18,420 bases of DNA from Candidatus Limnocylindrales bacterium (GTDB lineage: Bacteria; Chloroflexota; Limnocylindria; Limnocylindrales; CSP1-4): the NCBI GenBank assembly GCA_031292335.1, contig JARLHH010000310.1, positions 1 through 18,420 on the forward strand. The letters are read 5' to 3'. The notes under the pieces were generated by a model. That model worked only from the letters and a program-made list of their open reading frames with translations. It ran no database searches and had not been told where the DNA came from. The translations under genes and the position numbers were made by a program. Positions 1 through 6,284 of this stretch are shown here, one piece after another. The first letter of the stretch is position 1, and every line of letters begins with the position of its first letter.

Positions 1-863
1 ACGACGCCCGCGAACGCGTCGTAGCCGCGCATGAACGAGACCGGGCCGCTGGCCGTGCCACCGCCGGCCATCTTCTCGCGGGATGACCGGATGGTGGACA
101 GGTTGCTGCCGGCGCCGGAGCCGAACTTGAACAGCATCGCCTCCGTCTTGGCCAGGTCCATGATGCTGGTCATCGAGTCCTGGACGGAGTTGATGAAGCA
201 GGCCGAGCACTGCGGCTTGGCCTCGATCCCGACGTTGAACCACACGGGCGAGTTGAAGCTCATCTTCTGGTGGACCAGGAGATGGGTCAGCTCCGCGCTG
301 AACGTGGCGAGGTCCTGGTCCGTGGCGAAGTAGTGCTGCGTCTCCGCCCAGGCGGTGATGGAGTGCACGACGCGGTCGATCAGCTGGCGGACGGACGTCT
401 CCCGCTCCGGCGTGCCGAGGTGGCCGCGGAAGTACTTGCTGACGACGACGTTCGTCGCCATCTGGCTCCAGAACGCCGGGACCTCGACGTCCTTCTGCTC
501 GAAGACGAGCTTGCCCGACTCCGTGCCGATGGCGGCGGTGCGGACCTCCCAGGCGATCTCGTCGTAGGGGTGCACGCCGGGCCGGGTCCAGCGGCGCTCG
601 AAGGTGAGGCCGCGAACGCCGTCGCCCGTGAAGCGGAGCGCGTCCATGGCCGCCCGCGCCGCGCGGTCCGCATCGTCCCGCAGCGCCTGCGCCGCGTCGA
701 ACGCGATCGCCGCGCGCTCTGCCACCGCCACGCTTGCGCCCGACGGCGAGCCGTTCTTGCCCGGTGCCGTGGAGCCGGGTCCGGCGGTCGCCGCTTTGCG
801 ACCCTTCCGCGCGGTACCACCCTGTGCCATCACCGGGACGACGTCGTGTGCGGCTCGTGCCAT
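1..863 (-). CDS. nrdJ: Adenosylcobalamin-dependent (class II) ribonucleotide reductase, N-terminal part
   Basis: This is the first 287 codons of the class II ribonucleotide reductase, which makes deoxyribonucleotides in the cytosol using adenosylcobalamin to generate the thiyl radical. The frame is open from 863 to the left edge and no stop is in view, so the gene is cut by the window. Family hallmarks are present: MSFNSPVWFNVG, then QCSACFINSVQDSM with Cys219 and Cys222 (Cys219 is the expected redox-active N-terminal cysteine), KFGSGAGSNLSTIRSS, and GGGTASGPVSFMRGYD near the edge. The first 50 residues are a Gly/Ala/Lys-rich low-complexity tail. I chose ATG 863 because GGGAG lies about 10 bases upstream; the in-frame ATG at 830 has no comparable site. 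The promoter and NrdR-like boxes lie about 190-280 bases upstream. The identity is firm; the exact start is less so. Confidence 0.95.
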   Translation of the reverse strand, partial: MARAAHDVVPVMAQGGTARKGRKAATAGPGSTAPGKNGSPSGASVAVAERAAIAFDAAQALRDDADRAARAAMDALRFTGDGVRGLTFERRWTRPGVHPYDEIAWEVRTAAIGTESGKLVFEQKDVEVPAFWSQMATNVVVSKYFRGHLGTPERETSVRQLIDRVVHSITAWAETQHYFATDQDLATFSAELTHLLVHQKMSFNSPVWFNVGIEAKPQCSACFINSVQDSMTSIMDLAKTEAMLFKFGSGAGSNLSTIRSSREKMAGGGTASGPVSFMRGYDAFAGV

Positions 864-1057
864 CTCAGACCTGCTCCCTCACCGAACCGGCGGTCCCCCC
901 GCCGCGTCTCCTGCCGGCGGTGTGGCCGGCCGTCCTCGTAGCTGCGACGGCCCCGGCGTGGCATGCCGGGCGACCGATCGTCTCGCCGCCGCGGGCCCGG
1001 TTCGGGCCACCCGGGATGCTCCTCGAGCGGCCTCACCCGGCGGCGAGCGGTCCGCTG

Positions 1058-1086
1058 ATCGTACGTCGGCGCCTGTCGGCCGTCAA
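1058..1086 (-). promoter_or_regulatory. Sigma70-type promoter of nrdJ
   Basis: Read on the minus strand, TTGACG (1086-1081) is followed by a 17-base spacer and TACGAT (1063-1058). This is close to consensus at both boxes with ideal spacing, and it is the best promoter in the window. Transcription would begin near 1051, giving nrdJ a leader of roughly 190 bases. Confidence 0.75.
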
Positions 1087-1094
1087 TCCCGAAA

Positions 1095-1110
1095 CCACAA
1101 CATCTTGTGG
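1095..1110 (-). promoter_or_regulatory. NrdR-box-like operator, promoter-proximal copy
   Basis: CCACAACATCTTGTGG is a 16-base palindrome (CCACAA/TTGTGG around a 4-base centre) ending 8 bases upstream of the nrdJ -35 box. Size, symmetry and the central ACA...TGT resemble the NrdR boxes that repress ribonucleotide reductase genes across bacteria. The nrdR gene itself is not in the window. Confidence 0.7.
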
Positions 1111-1127
1111 TGTCCAGCTGCAGTGGA

Positions 1128-1143
1128 CCACAGCATGTTGCGT
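1128..1143 (-). promoter_or_regulatory. NrdR-box-like operator, distal copy
   Basis: CCACAGCATGTTGCGT matches the proximal box at 12 of 16 positions and lies 33 bases away, start to start, about three helical turns. NrdR boxes characteristically occur as such phased pairs, usually with a linker of about 15-16 bases; here it is 17. The rest of the 864-1302 gap (1144-1302) shows nothing recognisable. Confidence 0.6.
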
Positions 1144-1302
1144 TTCGTCCTGGTGTGCGCGGATCGCCGAGCGGTCTGCGCGACGGCCCCGGAGCTCCAA
1201 CGCGGAGCCACGCGGGACGGAACGCCGCGCCAAGTCCGTGCCGGCATCGTGCGCCTCGGGAAGGAGACGGTCAGAACACCCGTTCGATCCCAGGCTTGCC
1301 GC

Positions 1303-2169
1303 TCAGAGGCGGGCCAGGATCTCGCGGCGCTTCGCGCTGTACTCGTCCTCGGCGACCAGGCCGGCTGCCCGGAGGCGCTCGAGCTCCTGGAGGCTGGTGG
1401 CGATGGCCGATGACGACGTGACGGCGGGGACCGTGGCCGGACCGGCGGACGCGGACGCCCCGACGGCCACCGACGGCACCGCCGCGCCTGGCGTGGCGAG
1501 GCCCAGCTCGACCAGGTAGGACGGCAGGCCGATCTCGGTCCAGCGTTGCTCCGCGGCGGCCGCGGTGAGGACGCCGAGCCAGCGGGCGAAGTCCTCGAAG
1601 TGGGCGTCGCGGGCGCGCGCCACGAACAGGCCCCGTCGGTTTGCGACGGTCAGTCGAAGAGGTCCAGCTCCGTTCGTCGCCCCGCCCGACGGCCCGGCCA
1701 CGGGCGCGTTCGGGCCCGGCGCGTAGTACAGCACGACGCTGCCGTGCCCCGGTGCGGCCGCCAGGATCGAGGGGAGGGGGATCTCCGCAAGAAGCACCCT
1801 CGACGGCCGCACCTGGGCGACCAGGGCACCATCACGGAGGGCGAGGTCTGCCTGGTCGGTGATCGGCACGCCATCGCCCACCATGCGGTAGGGCAGCGCT
1901 TCTGCCAGGTAGCCCACCGCACCGCCCAGGGTGGCGCCCGCGACCGATCCGCCGAAGACGTTGATCTTCATCGTGTAGCGCATCGTGAGGTTGCGCGCCA
2001 TGCGCTCCGTTTCCGGCGCATCGGCCAGCCGAACGGCTCCGATCGGGCCGGCCGCCGCCTCGTCTCGCCGCGACGCGTGCGCCGTGCCGCAGTCGGGGCA
2101 GCTTTCGAGGAGCGGATGGACGAATGCCCCGCACTCGGAGCACTGGAGATCGTCGAGGGTGAGCCACAT
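1303..2169 (-). CDS. Zinc-ribbon and SHOCT-domain protein of unknown function
   Basis: A 288-residue protein. The N-terminus carries a zinc ribbon of the form CSECG...CPDCG (cysteines near residues 10, 13, 24 and 27). The C-terminal 30 residues (LQELERLRAAGLVAEDEYSA onward) match the SHOCT short C-terminal helical domain often found on oligomerising or membrane-associated proteins. Between them lies a region of about 200 residues with a Gly/Ala-rich hydrophobic stretch (FGGSVAGATLGGAVGYLAEA) and a predicted alpha/beta part that I do not recognise, then an Ala/Ser/Val-rich linker. No enzyme motif is visible. Start: a GTG at 2175 and an ATG at 2169 are both in frame and neither has a ribosome binding site; TACCCT six bases before the ATG suggests a leaderless mRNA starting there. 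The gene appears to be its own transcription unit between ccsA and nrdJ. Confidence 0.8.
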   Translation of the reverse strand: MWLTLDDLQCSECGAFVHPLLESCPDCGTAHASRRDEAAAGPIGAVRLADAPETERMARNLTMRYTMKINVFGGSVAGATLGGAVGYLAEALPYRMVGDGVPITDQADLALRDGALVAQVRPSRVLLAEIPLPSILAAAPGHGSVVLYYAPGPNAPVAGPSGGATNGAGPLRLTVANRRGLFVARARDAHFEDFARWLGVLTAAAAEQRWTEIGLPSYLVELGLATPGAAVPSVAVGASASAGPATVPAVTSSSAIATSLQELERLRAAGLVAEDEYSAKRREILARL

Positions 2170-2175
2170 GGCCAC

Positions 2176-2181
2176 AGGGTA
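2176..2181 (-). promoter_or_regulatory. -10 element (TACCCT), leaderless start of the zinc-ribbon/SHOCT gene
   Basis: On the minus strand TACCCT is preceded by GC and followed by six bases (GTGGCC) and then ATG 2169. That spacing places the transcription start on or next to the start codon. No convincing -35 box is visible. Confidence 0.5.
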
Positions 2182-2278
2182 GCGCGGCGCCGCCGCGGCC
2201 GACGGCCCGTGTGGCGCGAGCCCGGCCGGCCCGACCGGCGGAGGTCGACAGCCGGCCTGCCCGCTCAGCTCGGGCGGC

Positions 2279-3229
2279 TCAGCTCAGGCCGCTGTACGAG
2301 TGAAGACCACTGAACCAGAGGTTCCCGAAGAGCGTGAACAGGACCATCCCGAAGCCGACGACCAGGACGATCGCCGCCGGCCGACCGCGCCAGCCCCTCT
2401 GGTTGCGAAGGTGGAGGTACACGGCGTAGGCGAGCCAGGTCACGAGCGCGCTGGTCTCCTTCGGATCCCAGCCCCAGTAGCTGCTCCAGGCGATGGACGC
2501 CCACCAGCTGCCCAGCACGATCATCGTGGCGAATACGGGGAAGCCGATGATGACGGCCCGGTAGGCGACCGCGTCGAGGACCTCCCGCGGGGGAAGCCAG
2601 GCGAACCGGTCGACCGTGCGGCCATCGGCCAGCCGCTTCTCCTGCACCAGGTAGCCCACCCCGGCCGCGAAGCTCATCGCGAAGATGCCGTAGCTGAGCA
2701 TCGCGAAGCCGACGTGGATGGTCAGGAGGGGCGGGTTCTGGAGCGCCGGGACGAGGGCCTCGATCGCGTTCGGCAGCGTCCAGCTGTAGAGGAACAGCAT
2801 GAGCGCCAGCCCGAGCGGGATGAAGCCCAGGGCCCGCACCGGGTAACGGCGCTCGAGGAAGAGGTACCCACCCAGGATCGCGGCCGTGAACGCCACGCTG
2901 AACTCGTAGAGGTTGCCCCACGGCCCGCGTCCCACCACGATCCCGCGCAGCAGGAGCGCGCCGACCAGGAACCCAAAGGCGGCCCACGCCAGCCCGATCG
3001 CGTACGGGCCGGCGGCGCTGACGGGCGCGCCCTCGCCGTCGCCGCGCTCCACGCCCTCGACGAAGCTGCCGCCGACGGCCCCGGCGAACGCGGGCGCGCG
3101 GCGGGGAACCAGGGCAAGCGCCAGCCGGCGCCCGCTGGCGAGGAGGACCGTATGGGCGACATGGGCCGCGAAGGCGCCAACCAGGACGATCCCGGCGACG
3201 ACGTAGAGGTAGTAGGAGCCGGTCGCCAT
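2279..3229 (-). CDS. ccsA: Cytochrome c assembly protein CcsA/CcmF-type (system II haem handling)
   Basis: A 316-residue polytopic membrane protein with about eight hydrophobic segments. The signature WGWDPKETSALVTW begins at Trp252; this Trp-rich 'WWD' loop binds haem on the outer face of the membrane in CcsA, CcmC and CcmF. Candidate haem-ligand histidines are in TIHVGFAML and, near the C-terminus, in FGNLWFSGLHSYS. The length fits CcsA (ResC), which pairs with CcsB (ResB) to export haem and attach it to apocytochromes. No ResB or thiol-redox partner (CcdA, ResA) is in the window. ATG 3229 lies one base after the stop of the upstream zinc-ribbon membrane gene, so the two are very likely co-transcribed and translationally coupled. 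An acidic soluble loop of about 30 residues (near residues 45-75) is longer than I would expect. Confidence 0.93.
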   Translation of the reverse strand: MATGSYYLYVVAGIVLVGAFAAHVAHTVLLASGRRLALALVPRRAPAFAGAVGGSFVEGVERGDGEGAPVSAAGPYAIGLAWAAFGFLVGALLLRGIVVGRGPWGNLYEFSVAFTAAILGGYLFLERRYPVRALGFIPLGLALMLFLYSWTLPNAIEALVPALQNPPLLTIHVGFAMLSYGIFAMSFAAGVGYLVQEKRLADGRTVDRFAWLPPREVLDAVAYRAVIIGFPVFATMIVLGSWWASIAWSSYWGWDPKETSALVTWLAYAVYLHLRNQRGWRGRPAAIVLVVGFGMVLFTLFGNLWFSGLHSYSGLS

Positions 3230-3230
3230 G

Positions 3231-3719
3231 TCAGGCGATCGCTGCGCCGCCGGGTGGCGGGCCTGCCGGTCGCGCGATCTCGATGCCCCGCCGCACCGTG
3301 AGAACGAGGCCGCAGTTGCCGCACGTCTGGATCTGGGCCGGCCGCTCCACCCTGCACATCGGGCAGATCACGGCGAGGTCCTCGCCGTCGTCCGTGCGCG
3401 CCGTCCCGAAGGGATAGACCAGGCCGGTCCGGAGGCTGAACGGTGCCCCGACAGGCGGCGCGGGCCGCCCGTCCGCGTCGCGCTCCATGGCCCGCGCCCC
3501 CTCGACGCGGCGGACTTTCGCGCGGGGCCTGAGCAGGCCGAAGATGACCCAGCGACCGAGCAGCGCGAGCAGGAGCAGGCCGACGAGCGGTGCGACCGCG
3601 AGCGGGATCAGCGCGACGAGCGCGCCCCAGTCCGGGCTCACCACCTTGGAAACGAGGTCGAGCAGGCCGCTCCATGCCTGCTGGATGCTGGTCGCGAGGT
3701 CGCCGCTCACGGGCGGCAT
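3231..3719 (-). CDS. Small membrane protein with C-terminal zinc ribbon, coupled to ccsA
   Basis: A 162-residue protein with one strong membrane segment (about residues 33-60, ALVALIPLAVAPLVGLLLLA), a basic linker (RPRAKVRRVEG), and a C-terminal zinc ribbon CPMC...CGNCG. The basic residues after the membrane segment suggest the ribbon faces the cytosol. I do not recognise a named family. The stop is one base from the ccsA start, which suggests a link with cytochrome c assembly or membrane biogenesis, but nothing in the sequence proves it. Neither start has a ribosome binding site. ATG 3719 is listed; however, the hexamer TAGAAT overlaps it and sits exactly seven bases before GTG 3710, so a leaderless start at 3710 (159 residues) is at least as likely. 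Confidence 0.8.
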   Translation of the reverse strand: MPPVSGDLATSIQQAWSGLLDLVSKVVSPDWGALVALIPLAVAPLVGLLLLALLGRWVIFGLLRPRAKVRRVEGARAMERDADGRPAPPVGAPFSLRTGLVYPFGTARTDDGEDLAVICPMCRVERPAQIQTCGNCGLVLTVRRGIEIARPAGPPPGGAAIA

Positions 3720-3723
3720 TCTA
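3718..3723 (-). promoter_or_regulatory. -10 element (TAGAAT) of the zinc-ribbon/ccsA operon
   Basis: On the minus strand GCTAGAAT is followed by seven bases and then GTG 3710. The spacing matches the other apparent leaderless starts in the window. The hexamer overlaps the alternative ATG at 3719, which would then not be translated from this promoter. Confidence 0.45.
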
Positions 3724-3800
3724 GCCGGATGTCGCCGGAGGACGCCTTCGCCGGGTTGGAACCGGACCGACGCGGGCGGTCCGCCCCGCCTGCGGCCGGC

Positions 3801-4346
3801 TCAGCCCGCCGGATGGCCCCGTTTCGGGTTGCCGGTCTTCCTGGTTGCACCGCGCCCGGGACGCCAGCCCGGCCGCGGCGGCCCCTCGTCGCCCGTCGGC
3901 TCGGCGGGTGCGTGCGCCGGTGGCCGGGGGCGGCCCGCGGCCGGCGTTTCCAGGCGTTGCCGCGCGAGACGGTCGGCCATCCAGCCGGTCCTGACCGTCC
4001 GCGCGCCGAAGCGGCGCAGCGACGTCGCCAGCTCGTTGTCGTCCGTCACGACGAGGGTCGTGGTGGGATCCATGCCGGCGAGGTCCACGAGGAGCGCGTC
4101 GGCGGGTCGCCGCCCCGCATAACGCACCTCGATCCCGGCCGTCAGCCGGCGGTCGATCGCGCCCGGCGCGGGTGTCCCGTCGAGCACCACGGTTGCCTGG
4201 ACGCCGGCCGGCACGAGCGCGCGGAGCCGACCGACCACGGCCGCCGGGGGGAGCGGTCCGTCCGCCCGACCCAGGGCATGGAGGAGGTTCGTGCCGTCCA
4301 CCAGGAGACGGGTGACTCCAGCGAGCGGATCGAGCGTGCGAGGCAT
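3801..4346 (-). CDS. NYN-domain (YacP-like) predicted ribonuclease
   Basis: A 181-residue protein. The N-terminal two thirds match the NYN/YacP branch of the PIN-like nuclease fold: LLVDGTNLLHALG near the start, VVLDGT, ADALLVDLA and LVVTDDNELATSLRRFGA supply the expected acidic metal-binding residues. Family members such as Bacillus Rae1 cleave mRNA on the ribosome, so a role in RNA turnover is inferred. The last 50 residues are a Pro/Gly/Arg-rich, strongly basic tail that probably contacts nucleic acid and carries no fold I recognise. ATG 4355 would add three residues, but TACCAT lies exactly seven bases before ATG 4346 and covers part of the 4355 codon, so I use 4346. No ribosome binding site is seen for either. 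The gene is divergent from the HAD phosphatase. Confidence 0.85.
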   Translation of the reverse strand: MPRTLDPLAGVTRLLVDGTNLLHALGRADGPLPPAAVVGRLRALVPAGVQATVVLDGTPAPGAIDRRLTAGIEVRYAGRRPADALLVDLAGMDPTTTLVVTDDNELATSLRRFGARTVRTGWMADRLARQRLETPAAGRPRPPAHAPAEPTGDEGPPRPGWRPGRGATRKTGNPKRGHPAG

Positions 4347-4353
4347 CGGATGC

Positions 4354-4359
4354 ATGGTA
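4354..4359 (-). promoter_or_regulatory. -10 element (TACCAT), leaderless start of the NYN gene
   Basis: Minus-strand TACCAT is followed by GCATCCG (seven bases) and ATG 4346. It lies in the 112-base divergent region shared with the HAD gene. No clear -35 box. Confidence 0.45.
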
Positions 4360-4444
4360 CGTCGCGGACCGGCCGGGGGCCGCCGGACGTGTCGGTCAGG
4401 ACAGCCGGACGGGCACCCCGGCGCAGGTCGGGCCGCGAACCCGC

Positions 4445-4450
4445 TACCCT
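4445..4450 (+). promoter_or_regulatory. -10 element (TACCCT) of the HAD/SDR operon
   Basis: GCTACCCT is followed by eight bases and ATG 4459, so the mRNA would begin at or just before the start codon. The same GCTACCCT octamer precedes the zinc-ribbon/SHOCT gene on the other strand. Confidence 0.5.
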
Positions 4451-4458
4451 TGGACCCG

Positions 4459-5337
4459 ATGCTTCTCCTCGTCGATCTCGACGGCGTCGTCTACCGCGGC
4501 GCGGCGCCGGTTCCCGGAGTCGCGGCGGTCCTGGCCGCGCGCGCCGCCGCCGGGGACTCGGTGGTCTACGTCACGAACAACTCCATGCACTACCGGGCCG
4601 ACTACGTGACGCGGCTCGAGGCGATGGGGGCGCCGGTGACCGCCGATCGCGTAGTCAGCTCGGCGCGGGCGACCGCGCTCTACCTGGCCGGCCTCGACGG
4701 CGTCCGGCGCGTGCTGGTCGTTGGCGCGGGCGGCCTCGAGCGCGAATGCCGTGACGTGGGCCTGGACGTCGTCACGGCGGCGCACGCCGCGGCGCTCCAC
4801 GCGCGCGAAGGCATGGACGGGTGGCAGGCGGCAGGCGCCCCGGACGCGGTCGTCGTGGGCCTGGACCAGCAGTTCACCTACCAGAAGCTCACCGTCGCGG
4901 TGGACTGCGTCCGGCACGGCGCGCGCTTCGTCGCGACGAACCGTGACCCGGTCTATCCGACCGAGCGCGGTACGCGCCCCGGGGCGGGCAGCATCGTGGC
5001 CGCGGTGGAGGCCGGCGCCCAGGTCGTGCCCGTGTCGATCGGCAAGCCCGCGCCGCTGCTCCTGGAGATGGCGGCCCGGGCAGCGGGGATCGAGCTCGGC
5101 GAAGCCATCATGATCGGCGACGGCATCGCGACCGACCTGGCCGCCGCCGTGGCCATCGGCATCCCGTGCATCCTGATGCTGACCGGGGTCTCGTCGGAGG
5201 CGGACGTGGAGGCACTCCCGGCCGGACGTCGGCCGGTTGCCCTGGCGCGCGACGCGGAGGCGCTTGTCGCCGCGCTCGAGGCGGCCCGACCGACCGCGGC
5301 CGGCCGGACGCGGTCCAGTCGAGGAGTTCCAGCATGA
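4459..5337 (+). CDS. HAD superfamily subfamily IIA phosphatase (NagD-like)
   Basis: A 292-residue HAD hydrolase of the NagD / 4-nitrophenylphosphatase / phosphoglycolate phosphatase group. Motif I is DLDGVVYRG with nucleophile Asp6 and acid Asp8; motif II is VTNNS with Thr39; the motif III lysine is Lys196 in IGKP; motif IV is IGDGIATDL with Asp221 and Asp226 for magnesium. The C2-type cap lies between motifs II and III, as expected of subfamily IIA. Substrate cannot be read from sequence; small sugar phosphates, nucleotides or 2-phosphoglycolate are the usual ones. The last 20 residues are an Ala/Arg-rich tail. ATG 4459 starts directly at the DLDG strand and follows TACCCT. The stop overlaps the next start as ATGA. 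Confidence 0.92.
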   Translation: MLLLVDLDGVVYRGAAPVPGVAAVLAARAAAGDSVVYVTNNSMHYRADYVTRLEAMGAPVTADRVVSSARATALYLAGLDGVRRVLVVGAGGLERECRDVGLDVVTAAHAAALHAREGMDGWQAAGAPDAVVVGLDQQFTYQKLTVAVDCVRHGARFVATNRDPVYPTERGTRPGAGSIVAAVEAGAQVVPVSIGKPAPLLLEMAARAAGIELGEAIMIGDGIATDLAAAVAIGIPCILMLTGVSSEADVEALPAGRRPVALARDAEALVAALEAARPTAAGRTRSSRGVPA

Positions 5338-6284
5338 CGACCGTTCTTGTCACCGGAGCGTCCGGCTTCGTCGGCAGTCACGTGCTCCCCGAGCTCCTCG
5401 GGGCGGGCCACCGTGTCGTCGCGCTGGTGCGCACCGAGCGGGCCGGCGAGAAGGTCGCGCGACGGATCCCGCCGGCCTCCGCCGCAAACCTGGAGCTTCG
5501 CACCGGCGACGTCGACCGTCCCGCCACGCTGACCGCCGCGCTTGCCGGTGTCGACGCGGTGGTCCACCTCGCCGCGATCCCGCGCGACTGGAACGGCGGC
5601 CGGAAGCTCCTGGCGGTCAACCTCGACGGAACCCGCAACGTGATCGCGGCCATGGAGGCGTCCGGTGTCCGGCGCCTTGTCCATCTCGGCGCGCTGGGCG
5701 TGGAGGATCGGGAGGAGCTGCACTACGCCAGGTCCAAGGCGCGTGCCGAGCAGGCGGTGATGGAGAGCGGGCTCGACTGGACCATCCTCAAGCCGTCACT
5801 GCTGTTCGGCCCCGGCGACGGGTTCTTCAACATCGTCGCCAGCCTGGTCCGGCTCTCACCCGGGATCGTTCCCGTTCCCGGCGACGGGAAGAGCCGCTTC
5901 CAGCCCCTCCACGTCGCCGACCTGGCGCTGTGCCTGCGGCTCTGCCTGGAGCGGCCGGAGACGGTCGGGCACACATTCGAGCTGGGCGGGCCACGGACCT
6001 GGACCTACCGCGAGATCACGGCCGAGGTCTGCCGTGCGACCGGCCGCCGCCGCCTCATCGTCGGAATGCCGGTCCCGCTCATCTCGCTCGTGGCCGGCGT
6101 GGCCGAGGCCGCCCACCTCCCGTTCCCGGTCGCCACGGACCAGCTTCGCCAGCTCGCCCTGGACAACGTCGGGCCGCTCGACGGCGTGCATGCGGCATTC
6201 GGGTTCGTCCCGCGCAGAATGGAGGGCGAGCTGCTCTACCTCCGCCGTCGGAAGGCGCAGCAGGACCCGACGCCGGCCGCATGA
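5334..6284 (+). CDS. NAD(P)-binding atypical SDR, NDUFA9-like epimerase/dehydratase family
   Basis: A 316-residue extended/atypical short-chain dehydrogenase. It opens with a Rossmann strand and the nucleotide loop VTGASGFVGSH, has the second-strand Arg (ALVRTE) typical of NADP preference, VVHLAAIP, and a Tyr131/Lys135 pair in YARSK that fits the YxxxK catalytic motif. The pattern WTILKPSLLFGPGDGFFN resembles the complex I NDUFA9-like and NAD-dependent epimerase groups that bind a cofactor or act on quinone- or sugar-linked substrates. No substrate can be assigned. ATG 5334 is chosen because GAGGAG lies seven bases upstream; it overlaps the phosphatase stop by four bases, so the two are translated together. 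Its own stop overlaps the ATG of the next gene in the same way. Confidence 0.9.
   Translation: MTTVLVTGASGFVGSHVLPELLGAGHRVVALVRTERAGEKVARRIPPASAANLELRTGDVDRPATLTAALAGVDAVVHLAAIPRDWNGGRKLLAVNLDGTRNVIAAMEASGVRRLVHLGALGVEDREELHYARSKARAEQAVMESGLDWTILKPSLLFGPGDGFFNIVASLVRLSPGIVPVPGDGKSRFQPLHVADLALCLRLCLERPETVGHTFELGGPRTWTYREITAEVCRATGRRRLIVGMPVPLISLVAGVAEAAHLPFPVATDQLRQLALDNVGPLDGVHAAFGFVPRRMEGELLYLRRRKAQQDPTPAA

Noticed and set aside
830..1036. A 68-codon Arg-rich minus-strand frame in the nrdJ leader
   Set aside because: Starts at GTG without a ribosome binding site, overlaps the nrdJ start in another frame, and has the skewed composition of non-coding frames here.
1095..1143. The inverted repeat upstream of nrdJ read as a terminator for the zinc-ribbon/SHOCT gene
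   Set aside because: It is 160 bases past that stop, has no T run, and is better explained as two phased 16-base operators abutting a -35 box.
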